Origin: an uncultured Clostridia bacterium
Lineage (GTDB): Bacteria; Bacillota; Clostridia; Christensenellales; UBA1242
Assembly: GCA_934748015.1 (NCBI GenBank)
Contig: CAKVHF010000002.1
Coordinates: forward strand, 124,001-188,000
DNA: 64,000 bases
Direction: 5' to 3'
Below, piece by piece: positions 43,869-53,166 of the stretch. Numbering within the stretch: the stretch's first letter is position 1; every line of letters begins with the position of its first letter. Position numbers and translations under genes: made by a program. The notes beneath the pieces are model-generated. The model was not told the DNA's origin and searched no databases. It saw only the letters and a list, made by a program, of their open reading frames with translations.

Positions 43869-46415
43869 ATGAGTAAGAATAAAAAATTGTTAATTGCAAT
43901 TGCACTAATGTCAATTATGCTAATAGCCATGATCGTGGGTATTATGGTTGTGATGGTTGCAGGCAATCAAAATGCTAAAGTGCAATTGAAGGTAAAATAT
44001 CAAGTAAGTGATGTATATGTAGATATATCCGCTAAGGCATATATAGGTAGCAATGTGTATACTCTCAAGAATGGAAACTCAGATATATTGACATTATCTC
44101 CTATCAATATGAGTGGCGAACTTAATCAGATCGAAGAAGAACTAATCATGGATAGAGATAACTCTAAGATAATATATGAGTACAAGTTTACCAATCGATC
44201 CAAAACCATCCCAGCCAACATATCTCAGACCATAGAGAATGGTGGGGTAAAAGTGCCGGTAGATACTATCAACAACAATATATTGCTTACATATTCCTCT
44301 AGCACAGCCCAAAAGTATAATACAATATCATCCAGCAATACCACTCTTAACAGTCAATCATTATTACCCGAAACAACTAAGTATATCTATGTTATTGCAT
44401 CTATCCAAGATCTTATGAAAGATGTATTATTTGAGGGAGAATTTGGCTGGACATTGACTAAGGCAGACTTAGTAGATAACACAACAGAGAATGTATCTGG
44501 CGGAACAATTATATCTGGCACAGACGATGCCAATGTAGTTAACAAGGACGAAATGGATAAGATAAACCTAGTCCTTGATTGTGAGAACGAAAAGCCTAAT
44601 TATTATCCTCAGAAACCCAACAAATGCTTTACTGGTTGGTACACCAAGGACGAAAGTGGCAATGATATAGAAGTTGAATGGCCAGCACTTATAACATCTT
44701 CCACCAAGATATATCCTAAGTACGAGGATGAAACCCCAGGACTATCATACACCTACACAGGTGATGGTTATGCAATAGTAGGCGGATACAATGGTTCAAC
44801 CGCTGATATATTTGTGCCAGATATCCACAATGACGGCACACATGGTAATGCCAAGATAACTAGTATTGCGGATTATGCTTTTCAAAATAACAGTAAAATA
44901 ACTAATTTAACAATTCCTAACACTATAACCAAAATTGGCGCATATGCATTTGAACATTGTTCAAAGCTAAAGAGCATCTTTATCCCTAAAAGTGTGCTTA
45001 GTATAGGGACACGGGCGTTTAGTAGAGAATATGAAGTTGATACAGTTGTAGTTGATTCAGATAATCCAGTGTATGATAGCAGAGACAACTGTAATGCGAT
45101 CAATGTTACAGGAAGTAACACTCTGATATTTGGATACAAAGACACTGTTATTCCCAACTCCATAACAACAATAGGTGCTTATGCATTCTATCATGTTAAG
45201 ACAAGTGGAAATCTTGATATTCCTTATGGTGTCAAAACACTAGAAAAGAATTCGTTTTTTTGGTCGAAAATTGCATCGATTAGTATACCTAGTAGTGTAA
45301 CAAGTATTGGAAACTATGCAATGTATGGATGTGAATATCTGGTGAATATTACTATACCTGCTAGTGTGACGAGTATTGGACAACATGTATTATCTTACTG
45401 TCCAAAATTGGAAAAAATATCTATTGAAAAAAGTAACCCAATATACAACAGTAATAACAATTGCAATGCAATAATTGAAACATCAACCAATACATTGCTT
45501 TATGGTTGTCAAAATACAGTTATACCAGATAGTGTAACAAAATTAAGTGAATACGCTTTTAGTTATTGCAAAAATATAACAGAAATTAAAATAAGCAAAA
45601 ATATTATAAGTCTTAGCAACCGAACTTTTTCTGGTTGTAACAAAGTGCTTACAATAGCAGTAGATCCAGATAATCCAGTCTACGATAGCAGGGATAACTG
45701 CAATGCTATTGTTGAGACTTCAAGTAATACTTTGCTTGTTGGTTGCTCAAATACAATTATTCCTAACAGCGTTAGTATAATTGCAGATTATGCATTTGCT
45801 GGATTAACAAATTTAACTAGTATTAACATACCTGCTAGTGTTAAGAAATTAAGTTATACTTCTTTTTTTGAATGTGTGAACATAGATACATTTATTGTTG
45901 ATCCTAACAACACAGTATATGATAGCAGAAATAATTGCAATGCAATAATTGAGACTGCAAGCAATACCTTGGTTAGAGGATGTAAAAATTCTACAATACC
46001 TAGCACTGTCACCGAGATTGGGTGTAGATCATTTTATTATGTTCAAAAACTCAATACAATTACTATCCCTAATAGTGTTAAAACAATAGGTAATTTAGCA
46101 TTTAACACATGCTATGATCTTGCAACTATCTCAATTCCAACAAGTGTCACATATATAGGCAGTAAGGCATTTGAGGGATGTGATGCTTTGACATCTATAA
46201 CTATATCCAGTGGTGTTAGTTATATTGGCAACAATGCTTTTGCTGGTTGCACCAACCTTGATAGTATTACATTTGCAGACCCTACAGGGTGGAAGCTCTA
46301 TGATAGTGAAACATCTACTATTGGCGAAGAAATAGCTGTTTCTACAACCGATCTATATTATAATTCAACTCTACTTAAGGCTGTGTATAGTGGCAAGATC
46401 TGGAAGAAAGATTAG
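43869..46415 (+). CDS. BspA-type leucine-rich-repeat surface protein, complete
   Basis: 848 residues. The ATG at 43869 follows AAAAGGAAG; an upstream in-frame start has no ribosome site. Order: membrane anchor (about 7-31); a beta domain to about residue 205 ending GEFGWTLTKADL, shared with the free protein at 34512; a Flg_new-like segment KCFTGWYTKDE (about 255-300); then LRR_5 repeats to the end. Four inserted modules of the DSR.NCNAI.ET..NTL type are present, as is the terminal cap with GWKLYDSE and IWKKD. The cap and modules match the partial gene at 1-1598, so the two are paralogues. Predicted surface adhesin; ligand unknown. Preceded by the poly-G tract. Confidence 0.88.
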   Translation: MSKNKKLLIAIALMSIMLIAMIVGIMVVMVAGNQNAKVQLKVKYQVSDVYVDISAKAYIGSNVYTLKNGNSDILTLSPINMSGELNQIEEELIMDRDNSKIIYEYKFTNRSKTIPANISQTIENGGVKVPVDTINNNILLTYSSSTAQKYNTISSSNTTLNSQSLLPETTKYIYVIASIQDLMKDVLFEGEFGWTLTKADLVDNTTENVSGGTIISGTDDANVVNKDEMDKINLVLDCENEKPNYYPQKPNKCFTGWYTKDESGNDIEVEWPALITSSTKIYPKYEDETPGLSYTYTGDGYAIVGGYNGSTADIFVPDIHNDGTHGNAKITSIADYAFQNNSKITNLTIPNTITKIGAYAFEHCSKLKSIFIPKSVLSIGTRAFSREYEVDTVVVDSDNPVYDSRDNCNAINVTGSNTLIFGYKDTVIPNSITTIGAYAFYHVKTSGNLDIPYGVKTLEKNSFFWSKIASISIPSSVTSIGNYAMYGCEYLVNITIPASVTSIGQHVLSYCPKLEKISIEKSNPIYNSNNNCNAIIETSTNTLLYGCQNTVIPDSVTKLSEYAFSYCKNITEIKISKNIISLSNRTFSGCNKVLTIAVDPDNPVYDSRDNCNAIVETSSNTLLVGCSNTIIPNSVSIIADYAFAGLTNLTSINIPASVKKLSYTSFFECVNIDTFIVDPNNTVYDSRNNCNAIIETASNTLVRGCKNSTIPSTVTEIGCRSFYYVQKLNTITIPNSVKTIGNLAFNTCYDLATISIPTSVTYIGSKAFEGCDALTSITISSGVSYIGNNAFAGCTNLDSITFADPTGWKLYDSETSTIGEEIAVSTTDLYYNSTLLKAVYSGKIWKKD

Positions 46416-46524
46416 TAACAATATGTTATTGCCGACAATACAATTTTAACTTGCTTAAAATTTTACATTACATAAATACATTATGTAACATTAGAAAAAT
46501 AAAAATAAAAAATTGTTTGTAAAA

Positions 46525-46551
46525 AAAACCGAAAGATCAATTTTTTCGGCT
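46525..46551 (-). terminator. hairpin oriented as a minus-strand terminator
   Basis: CCGAAA (46529-46534) pairs with TTTCGG (46544-46549). On the minus strand it is followed by a run of eight T. It resembles, in inverted orientation, the hairpin at 47383-47412. Confidence 0.55.
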
Positions 46552-46563
46552 TAAAACTTAGAC

Positions 46564-46600
46564 AAAACAAAAATGTCTATTTATAGCCATTTTTGTTTTT
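46564..46600 (+). terminator. terminator after the BspA-type gene
   Basis: The stem AAAACAAAAATG / CATTTTTGTTTT is perfect over 12 bp, and is followed by T. Confidence 0.75.
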
Positions 46601-46631
46601 AACAGTAGCAATTATCAGAAATATTTCACTA

Positions 46632-46660
46632 TTGACACAAGGTTTTTTATATGTTATACT
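46632..46660 (+). promoter_or_regulatory. strong promoter of an orphan gene
   Basis: TTGACA (46632-46637), 17 bp, TATACT (46655-46660), then AGGAGG at 46673-46678, leaving a leader of under 20 nt. Confidence 0.85.
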
Positions 46661-46684
46661 TTGGATACTTTTAGGAGGATTCTT

Positions 46685-47149
46685 GTGGGCAATAAAAATT
46701 TTACAAACATTAGTGTTATCGAAAACTTTATATTAGGCGGTGCATTTACACCTTCTGTACTTGGTAAAAATTTACAACAATTGAGAGATGCAAGAAAGAC
46801 TTTTTATAACAATTTATTTGATGAATTAGCAAGTGGTGATTATAGAAATGAATTTTATGCCGAATATAAAAATTACTGCGATTTTAATAGAGATTTAATT
46901 TGTTCCAATAAATTACCAAACGCAATTTTTTGTAGGTTATTAGATAATTTTTTGAATGATTATGATATAGTTAAACCGGTAGACAATGATAAATTTTGTT
47001 ATAAAACTACATTAGATACTTTAGATTCTGTTGGAGCTCATGTAATAAATTCAAACAATGCTATAAAAAATTATCAACTATCAGGCATAAGGATGGCTAA
47101 AGATAATTTTATTGAAGATAATGAACCTTCTGAGCCATTAATTAAATAG
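46685..47149 (+). CDS. unrecognised 154-residue protein
   Basis: The GTG at 46685 is chosen because AGGAGG lies six bases before it; the frame begins GNKNFTNISVIENF. The protein is soluble, rich in Asn, Asp, Phe and Lys, with no membrane segment and no recognised domain. It has its own near-consensus promoter and is flanked by related hairpins in inverted orientation. Codon use is more A/T-ending than in neighbouring genes (impression). Function unknown. Confidence 0.6.
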   Translation: MGNKNFTNISVIENFILGGAFTPSVLGKNLQQLRDARKTFYNNLFDELASGDYRNEFYAEYKNYCDFNRDLICSNKLPNAIFCRLLDNFLNDYDIVKPVDNDKFCYKTTLDTLDSVGAHVINSNNAIKNYQLSGIRMAKDNFIEDNEPSEPLIK

Positions 47150-47315
47150 TTGTGTAAATTTGTAATAATATTTGCTTAAATTTGACTAATTTTGGAATAT
47201 GTTAGACAAATATCATACAGACAGATGCAGTCTTGACACTGTTACTGGAACTTCAAGTTTTTGTGGTTGTTTGCAACAAGATTATTTTGTCTAATTTTTA
47301 AACAATAAATACAAA

Positions 47316-47339
47316 AAAATGGCAACAATTAGCCATTTT
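47316..47339 (+). terminator. weak hairpin after the 154-aa gene
   Basis: AAAATGGC / GCCATTTT with an 8-nt loop; the following T-run is short. Confidence 0.4.
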
Positions 47340-47382
47340 AACTGATAATAAGTATTTTTGAAATGAATGTTTACTATAGTTT

Positions 47383-47417
47383 AAGCCGAAAGATTAATTC
47401 TTTCGGCTTTTTGCTTT
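47383..47417 (+). terminator. intrinsic terminator of the orphan gene region
   Basis: The perfect 11-bp stem AAGCCGAAAGA / TCTTTCGGCTT has loop TTAAT and is followed by TTTGCTTTTT. The remainder of 47150-47491 shows no gene. Confidence 0.75.
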
Positions 47418-47491
47418 TTAGTGACTGTTATATTGGTTTTTTTGTGTCGACTAATTTTTTTATTTTTTTTAATGTTGATTTTGCAGACTAA

Positions 47492-47737
47492 TTACTTATT
47501 TTCTGTTTTAATTAACTTCTTGATTTCTTGTAGGTTCTCTAGCGTGAAGTCGTCACTATTAAGTTCGTTATATGCGTCCTTAAATGCTTTTTTGATTTCG
47601 TCAGTATAGTCCTTGCTACCTGCGACATCTTTCATGATTTCGGCTAGTCTAACAACTTCGTCTTTGGTTGTAAAATCTAGTTCGCCAATTATACGTTCGA
47701 TGATATCAAATTTGAATACGTTACTATTTTTTGCCAT
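47492..47737 (-). CDS. small unrecognised acidic helical protein
   Basis: 81 residues beginning MAKNSNVFKFDIIERI. The ATG at 47737 has GGAGG just upstream; earlier in-frame codons encode the overlapping 3' end of the preceding gene. All-helical and rich in Lys, Glu and Asp, with no known domain. It overlaps the stop of the upstream gene by 14 bp, so the two are co-translated. Confidence 0.6.
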   Translation of the reverse strand: MAKNSNVFKFDIIERIIGELDFTTKDEVVRLAEIMKDVAGSKDYTDEIKKAFKDAYNELNSDDFTLENLQEIKKLIKTENK

Positions 47738-48281
47738 AATTATAACCTCCATAGGCAAGATTAAGAGATTTGGAAATATTGTCATAACAATCAACTACAA
47801 ATGCACCAAAGTCATCGTACTTTTTGCTAATAGTTGCAAAATATGTATCAATTAGTTCGTAATAATCTTTGATCTTCTTCAGAGACCCTTCTTTGACCTC
47901 TTCTGCAATATTGTAGATCAACTGCAGAATTGTATGATTACTGTTTTCAATCAAGTCAATGGCTGTGGATAAGATTTTACGCTCTTTTGGGTTCATTACG
48001 CCATCTTTCAATTCTTCTCGCTTGTTATTGCAATAGTCTTGAAGATTGTCGATCCGCTTGTCTTTTAGGGCAGTTTTGATACGCCTAAGTGTCTGGGAGA
48101 AGTTCTCAAAGTATGTCATCTCTGTCATGCTAGTTGCACTAGCCATAAGATCCATACTGTCCTCGTATCTATCTTCTAGATACAGTCCCAGTTCGGTCTT
48201 GATTATTTGGTACATATCCGATTGAAACACATTTTTGGTCTCAATCATATCTTTGGTTTGGTAGTTGTATTTTTCGTTCAT
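47724..48281 (-). CDS. unrecognised 185-residue helical protein
   Basis: Start at 48281 (MNEKYNYQTKD) supported by GAAGGA eight bases upstream; the longer frame to 48359 lacks a ribosome site. Predicted soluble and helical. No motif recognised. It lies between the 843-residue protein upstream and the 81-residue protein it overlaps; the three form a probable operon. Confidence 0.6.
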   Translation of the reverse strand: MNEKYNYQTKDMIETKNVFQSDMYQIIKTELGLYLEDRYEDSMDLMASATSMTEMTYFENFSQTLRRIKTALKDKRIDNLQDYCNNKREELKDGVMNPKERKILSTAIDLIENSNHTILQLIYNIAEEVKEGSLKKIKDYYELIDTYFATISKKYDDFGAFVVDCYDNISKSLNLAYGGYNYGKK

Positions 48282-48440
48282 TATTATATCCTTCATAAGC
48301 AAGTTATTTTGGGGATAGCCTATATAGGTTTTAAGCTTTTGCTTGATGGATAATAGCAATATCTCGATGTTGTTATGTCAACCACTATATATATTTTACA
48401 CTATTATCCCACAAAATACAATAGGCAATTTTCTATTTTT

Positions 48441-50972
48441 TTAGTCTTCTTGTTGCAAAATTGCAAATAGGCTGTAATCAAATTGATTTAGCTTTACTTT
48501 TTTCTTCTTAAGGGTTCTTCTTAGCAGTGCTTCGCTATGCGACATTATCTCTCTGTATTTCTCTGATATTTCGCCAGTAAGAGGGTATTTCATAGAGAGA
48601 GTATTTTTCTTTCTAATTGTCTTAAGTGCACTTTTTTGCGTTAATTCGAAATTATGGTCGTTATTGATCTTTTCAATCTCTTCATCGGTTAGTATCAAGT
48701 TGCCCATACGTATACGCAGTTTCAAGCCCACTTGTAGTGAGTTAAGATCCCTGCCATCCTCGGTGTACTTGGTGATAAGATGCTCTACATACGCATAAGG
48801 GGTACGAAGAGATAATCCTATTGGATTTAGGTTTTCGTTTAAGTTATCTATTTGTACTTCATTTATGACTAGATCGCCCGAATTGATGCGTTTTTGAAGC
48901 CTTAATAACATCTGTGTCTTGACGTTGACATCCTCGGTCTTTAGAAGTTTGTCGATATATATTTTGGCTTTGTTGTAATTTTGAACCTCTAGTATTTTCT
49001 GTTTTTCTTTTTCTTCTTCTGGGGTCAAAATCTCTTCCTCTTCTTCCTCTGGCTCGGTCGCAGGGCTATCTTCTTTGTCCTCTTCTTCATCCGTTTCTGG
49101 AGTGACCATGTATAGCATGTCTTCTGGGATGTGATCCATGATAGAACCTGCTACTAGATTGTCAATATCTTCATTGATGCCATCCTTGATGTAGTCGGCT
49201 AGATTGATTTCATCCTCTAGATCAGGGTTGTCAGAATTGTAGTAGATATATTCGGTCAATCTAGATATCTGCTGGGTTAGGGCAAAGTGTTTGATAGTAT
49301 TAAGTGATATGTCGCCAAATTCTAGCACATTTTTATCCAATTTCATGTTGCCGCGGCTGGTTACATAGAAGTCATCCAGCAGGTCGTAAGAGGTGGTGTT
49401 TTGCCAGTTGGTTGCTAGATCCATTTGTGCCTCCAGAGGCATATTGATGATCTTGCGTTGAACGTCAATAGGAAGTATTGGTTTTAGATCTTGGGTCACC
49501 AATATGCCGTGAAATAACTTGCAACTATCTAACTTGTCGTATAGATCGATAGACTTTAGTGTCTTGATATAGTAGAACTGTGTCATGATCCTAGTGTATA
49601 GATCCAGTCGGTTTTTTGCCTCGATACTTTCGCTATTGTGATATATGCCCATTGCGATGTCTGATAGACGCCTTTTTACAGCATTTTTGTCATTTGGTTT
49701 ATTAAATTCGTTGCTAAGGACTGTGTCTAAGAAGTCACTAATGAAATATTGTTCGGTTGCAATTATATCGTTCTGATATTGTTTTAGTAATCCATTAACC
49801 TTGTTGTATAGGTAGATAAATGCGGTGCTTTTGATTTCCGGAAATTCCTCTTCTATTCTTTGGACAAACAGTTTTTCGGCAGAAACAACGTAGTTTTTTA
49901 TTCTGTCCTTATTCTCTAGTATGCGGAAATAGTTGTTAATTTCGGGCAAATGTAGGCAGTATTCCAACTCTTTACACATTTCCATTTTGGCAAAAGTGAT
50001 TTTTGCTTTCATTAAGATATCGTTGGTGTAATTGGCACGATCAAGATCGTAGAACACACCGCTCGATTTGAAATCCTTGTAAGTAAATGATGACAAAAGT
50101 TTCATTTGGATAAAGTTGATATCATCACTGCTTGTGTCTGGATAATTATCTAGATATAGGGTTAGATAATCTTTGACAATTGTGTTGATGTTTGCATTTT
50201 TGTGCATAGCCTTGAACTTAACGAACTCGGTGCTTAATGCTCCGGGATTTTTGTTAATATAGTCTTGGGTAAAGGTCGCAATATTTAGTAGAGATGACTT
50301 GTAACTAGGGTCGTTAAGTAGGATGTTTTGAAGAGTGTCAACTTTGACATCGTCCCGAAATATATTGTCACGATCTTGTCTAGAGTAGATTATCTTGAAG
50401 ATAAAGTTCTTTTGGATCTTAGCAAGGGTGTCGTTGTCGTTATATTTTTCGGCAATTTTTTCTTTGTTATCCTTGGCTTCTTTTTCGTACATTTTGATTT
50501 TTTCAACCAAAATGCAATCGTTGTATATTATGCCTAGCGTTAGGTTCTGGTAAGCATCAAACTTCCTTAGTTTTGCATATTTGCGGTGGATCTTTTTTTG
50601 TAAAGCAGTATTGGTGTCGCTGGCATCAAAAGTATTGGCTAGGGCGTTGCGGTATGCTTGTATATCTCGCTCCAGTAGCATAATTTTGATACGGATGAAA
50701 TTAAGTCTATCAAATGCTCTATCCACATCGTCTGTGTCCGACTTGGTTCGATACAATATGTTTTTTAGCCTCATAAATCTATCTTTGGTCTTGTTGATAA
50801 GGTGCTTATTGTATCTGACGGTTATGTATTTGGACATAAAAGGAAGACTTCGCACAGTATTTTGTGTGAAGAAGTCAAAACTTTCTTGGGTGTATACTAT
50901 TTTTTTTCTTTTGTCTAGGGTTGCACTGCATTTGTAATATGCCTGCTTATTTGCCTTCAATAGATTTTTCAT
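48441..50972 (-). CDS. unrecognised 843-residue helical protein
   Basis: The start at 50972 (MKNLLKANKQAYYKC) is the first ATG; the ribosome site AAGGA is 14 bases away, so a TTG start at 51026 cannot be excluded. The protein is soluble and almost wholly alpha-helical. An acidic linker at roughly residues 665-700 (EEEDKEDSPATEPEEEEEE) separates a large N-terminal region from a C-terminal domain of about 150 residues ending SLFAILQQED. No catalytic motif, signal peptide or membrane segment is seen. Probable structural or scaffold protein; function unknown. Confidence 0.6.
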   Translation of the reverse strand: MKNLLKANKQAYYKCSATLDKRKKIVYTQESFDFFTQNTVRSLPFMSKYITVRYNKHLINKTKDRFMRLKNILYRTKSDTDDVDRAFDRLNFIRIKIMLLERDIQAYRNALANTFDASDTNTALQKKIHRKYAKLRKFDAYQNLTLGIIYNDCILVEKIKMYEKEAKDNKEKIAEKYNDNDTLAKIQKNFIFKIIYSRQDRDNIFRDDVKVDTLQNILLNDPSYKSSLLNIATFTQDYINKNPGALSTEFVKFKAMHKNANINTIVKDYLTLYLDNYPDTSSDDINFIQMKLLSSFTYKDFKSSGVFYDLDRANYTNDILMKAKITFAKMEMCKELEYCLHLPEINNYFRILENKDRIKNYVVSAEKLFVQRIEEEFPEIKSTAFIYLYNKVNGLLKQYQNDIIATEQYFISDFLDTVLSNEFNKPNDKNAVKRRLSDIAMGIYHNSESIEAKNRLDLYTRIMTQFYYIKTLKSIDLYDKLDSCKLFHGILVTQDLKPILPIDVQRKIINMPLEAQMDLATNWQNTTSYDLLDDFYVTSRGNMKLDKNVLEFGDISLNTIKHFALTQQISRLTEYIYYNSDNPDLEDEINLADYIKDGINEDIDNLVAGSIMDHIPEDMLYMVTPETDEEEDKEDSPATEPEEEEEEILTPEEEKEKQKILEVQNYNKAKIYIDKLLKTEDVNVKTQMLLRLQKRINSGDLVINEVQIDNLNENLNPIGLSLRTPYAYVEHLITKYTEDGRDLNSLQVGLKLRIRMGNLILTDEEIEKINNDHNFELTQKSALKTIRKKNTLSMKYPLTGEISEKYREIMSHSEALLRRTLKKKKVKLNQFDYSLFAILQQED

Positions 50973-51140
50973 ATTTGATCCATTTTTCCTTAAATTTGTA
51001 CACACGCTAAGCGGTTTTGCATCCAAACTGCAAAACTAGACACTTAGACATTATACTATTTACAATAGTATTCTATCATATATCACAAAAAAAACAAATT
51101 ATATCCCAAGTATTTGTAAAGTTTTATAAATGCTAAAAAA

Positions 51141-51165
51141 TAAAAAAATATGACGATTGTCATAT
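51141..51165 (-). terminator. minus-strand terminator after the SHOCT membrane protein gene
   Basis: ATATGAC, loop GATT, GTCATAT; on the minus strand it is followed by a run of seven T. Confidence 0.8.
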
Positions 51166-51179
51166 CTTTTTTGTTATTA

Positions 51180-51761
51180 TTATTCTTTATTCTCTAGGAT
51201 GTTGTAGATGTGTGCCATGAATTCTTCTTGGGTTATTTTGCCTTCTGCTTTTAGAATTCGCAGTTGTGCTATCTTTAGGCCTGCTTCTTGTATTGCAGGG
51301 TCTTTGATTTCACTCTCGGAGAAACCTGCTTTGGATAATGCCTTGTTGATAGACTTCTGATATGCTGTTAGTGCGATTGTGGATGCAATGTTGAATGCAA
51401 ATGGGATAACTGCCAATACACCTAGTAGGCTGAAGTTCATAATTAGTTGTGCTACCGAAAATATTGGGATAATGAATAGTCCTGAAATCTCTCTAAAGCG
51501 GTCAAAATTGTATAGTGTCATATATACTCGATAGAAGTATTGGTTGGTAAAATATCCTACGCATGATGCTAGCATAATTTGGGTAGAACCGCTAAGTAGG
51601 TTAAGAAGCCCAAATCCAGCAAAACTTTGCACCTCTGCTATTACATTTACAACAAATGGGATATTGAATAATGTGCCAACAAAGGCAAAAATGCAATACG
51701 CCATTAGAAGCAAACTAAGGATCATATTAAATCTAAAATAAATTTTCAAAAATTTTCGCAT
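51180..51761 (-). CDS. membrane protein with SHOCT-like C-terminus
   Basis: 193 residues with about four membrane segments in the first 130 residues (11-33, 49-70, 93-112, 113-134). A cytoplasmic tail ends LRILKAEGKITQEEFMAHIY. That end matches the short C-terminal SHOCT motif (hydrophobic helix, G-I-T-x-E-E-F), a likely oligomerisation element. Role unknown. Confidence 0.65.
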   Translation of the reverse strand: MRKFLKIYFRFNMILSLLLMAYCIFAFVGTLFNIPFVVNVIAEVQSFAGFGLLNLLSGSTQIMLASCVGYFTNQYFYRVYMTLYNFDRFREISGLFIIPIFSVAQLIMNFSLLGVLAVIPFAFNIASTIALTAYQKSINKALSKAGFSESEIKDPAIQEAGLKIAQLRILKAEGKITQEEFMAHIYNILENKE

Positions 51762-51917
51762 TTATTTGTCTTATCCTTTTACAAATACTAGTTAAAATAG
51801 TATTTTCATCGATATTTTTATCATAAATATGTTATTTTGTCAAGTTTTAGTGACTAGTATCATTGATGTTTGGTCAAAATGTATAGAAAATATACAAGGA
51901 ATATACGCTTATGGATA

Positions 51918-52062
51918 GCGGTGCGAGGGTTTTCTTGCCAGCAGGCAATAGCGTGCTGGCAAGAAAAAAGATCCCTCGAGGGATCTCGAGGGATCGACAG
52001 ACATCTTGACCTTTTTGGGTGTTGTCCCAAAAAAATAGTCAAGATGCCTGTCCTCGCACCGC
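51918..52062. repeat. 145-bp GC-rich three-arm cruciform element
   Basis: The outer inverted repeat GCGGTGCGAGG (51918-51928) / CCTCGCACCGC (52052-52062) is perfect. Three arms lie inside. The first is TTTTCTTGCCAGCA / TGCTGGCAAGAAAA (51930-51967), perfect over 14 bp. The second is GATCCCTCGAGGGATC (51970-51985) followed by a tandem copy of TCGAGGGATC (51986-51995). The third, at 51996-52052, pairs GACAG, CATCTTGAC and TTTTTGGG with their complements around a TGTTGT loop. It ends two bases from the stop of the antiporter gene. It encodes nothing and is much richer in G+C than its surroundings. Confidence 0.85.
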
Positions 52063-52063
52063 C

Positions 52064-53116
52064 TTATACAGCAACGCCTTTGATGGTCATAATTGTAAGG
52101 AATGCCATATAAGCAATGTATATTGCAATTAGGGTAAAGCCTTGCCAACGATAAGTCCTCTGCTTAATGCATAGAGGGATCAAGAATATTGCACATGATA
52201 CAAATGCAACTGGGATACTAACAACTAGTGTCCAGAACCCTATAGGAAGTCCTTGTGAACCCGAAATAAGGGATGAAACGCCCAATATTAATGCTACATT
52301 AAGTATATTTGCACCTACAATGTTGCCATATCCAAGGGTGCTATTTTTCTTACGAATTGCAGTAATTGTGGTAACCAGTTCTGGTAGAGATGTGCCTATT
52401 GCGACAATTGTTAGACCAATAACGGACTCTGGGATGTGTAGGCTAGTTGCGATTGCTGTAGCGCTCTCAACCAATGCGTATGCACCCAGTCCGACCATGA
52501 ATGCACCGATGATAAATATGGTGATTAGTTTGCTATATTTTTCTTCCTTGATTGCCTCAGTCTCATTTTCTTTTGGCTCAGGAACTTTTGTTTCTTTCTT
52601 CTTATTAATATCTATCTCGACATTAACTGCGTTCTTCATATCTTTCTTGGCTTCGGTTACATTTGCTATCATAAATACTGCGAACATAACTAGTAACATC
52701 AAGCCCTCGAACAAGTTAATTTGTCCAGCGACTTGTCCATCTTCGATGCCTATGCTAAAGACAGCACATAGAGCAATAACAAATAGAAGCATGTAGTTCT
52801 TGAAATTAGATTGTTTCTGCTTAAGTATTGTTGGCATAAACATAAGCGAAATTGCACAAATAAGGGATGTGTTGCAGATAATACTTCCTATTGCGTTGCC
52901 TATTGCTAGGTCGAAAGATCCCTTGATAGATGCGATTGAACTGACGATTAGTTCCGGTAGGGTGGTTGCAACCGATACAATGGTTGCACCGATAATCATT
53001 GGTGGTATCTTAGACTTGGTTGCAATCTTGCTGGCTGAGTCCACAAATATGTCACCACCTTTGATAACTAGTATCAATGATACTATAAATAATGGTATGG
53101 ATATGTATAGTTCCAT
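52064..53116 (-). CDS. calcium/sodium antiporter of the CaCA family (YrbG-like)
   Basis: 350 residues with about ten membrane segments in two inverted halves. The alpha-repeats GATIVSVATTLPEL (43-56) and GLTIVAIGTSLPEL (about 243-256) are the ion-binding signatures of the Na+/Ca2+ exchanger superfamily. The halves are joined by a charged loop (about 160-195) richer in Lys/Glu than usual. It exports Ca2+ in exchange for Na+ or H+. RBS AGGAG. It sits in a minus-strand run after the HD-domain gene. Confidence 0.92.
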   Translation of the reverse strand: MELYISIPLFIVSLILVIKGGDIFVDSASKIATKSKIPPMIIGATIVSVATTLPELIVSSIASIKGSFDLAIGNAIGSIICNTSLICAISLMFMPTILKQKQSNFKNYMLLFVIALCAVFSIGIEDGQVAGQINLFEGLMLLVMFAVFMIANVTEAKKDMKNAVNVEIDINKKKETKVPEPKENETEAIKEEKYSKLITIFIIGAFMVGLGAYALVESATAIATSLHIPESVIGLTIVAIGTSLPELVTTITAIRKKNSTLGYGNIVGANILNVALILGVSSLISGSQGLPIGFWTLVVSIPVAFVSCAIFLIPLCIKQRTYRWQGFTLIAIYIAYMAFLTIMTIKGVAV

Positions 53117-53166
53117 TTCTATCTCCTATATTTTATTTTTTTATCAAAATTTGTTGCCTAGTTATA

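Noticed and set aside
51870..52148. Short frames through the 145-bp cruciform
   Set aside because: They exist on both strands only because of the palindromes and show no start signals or similarity.
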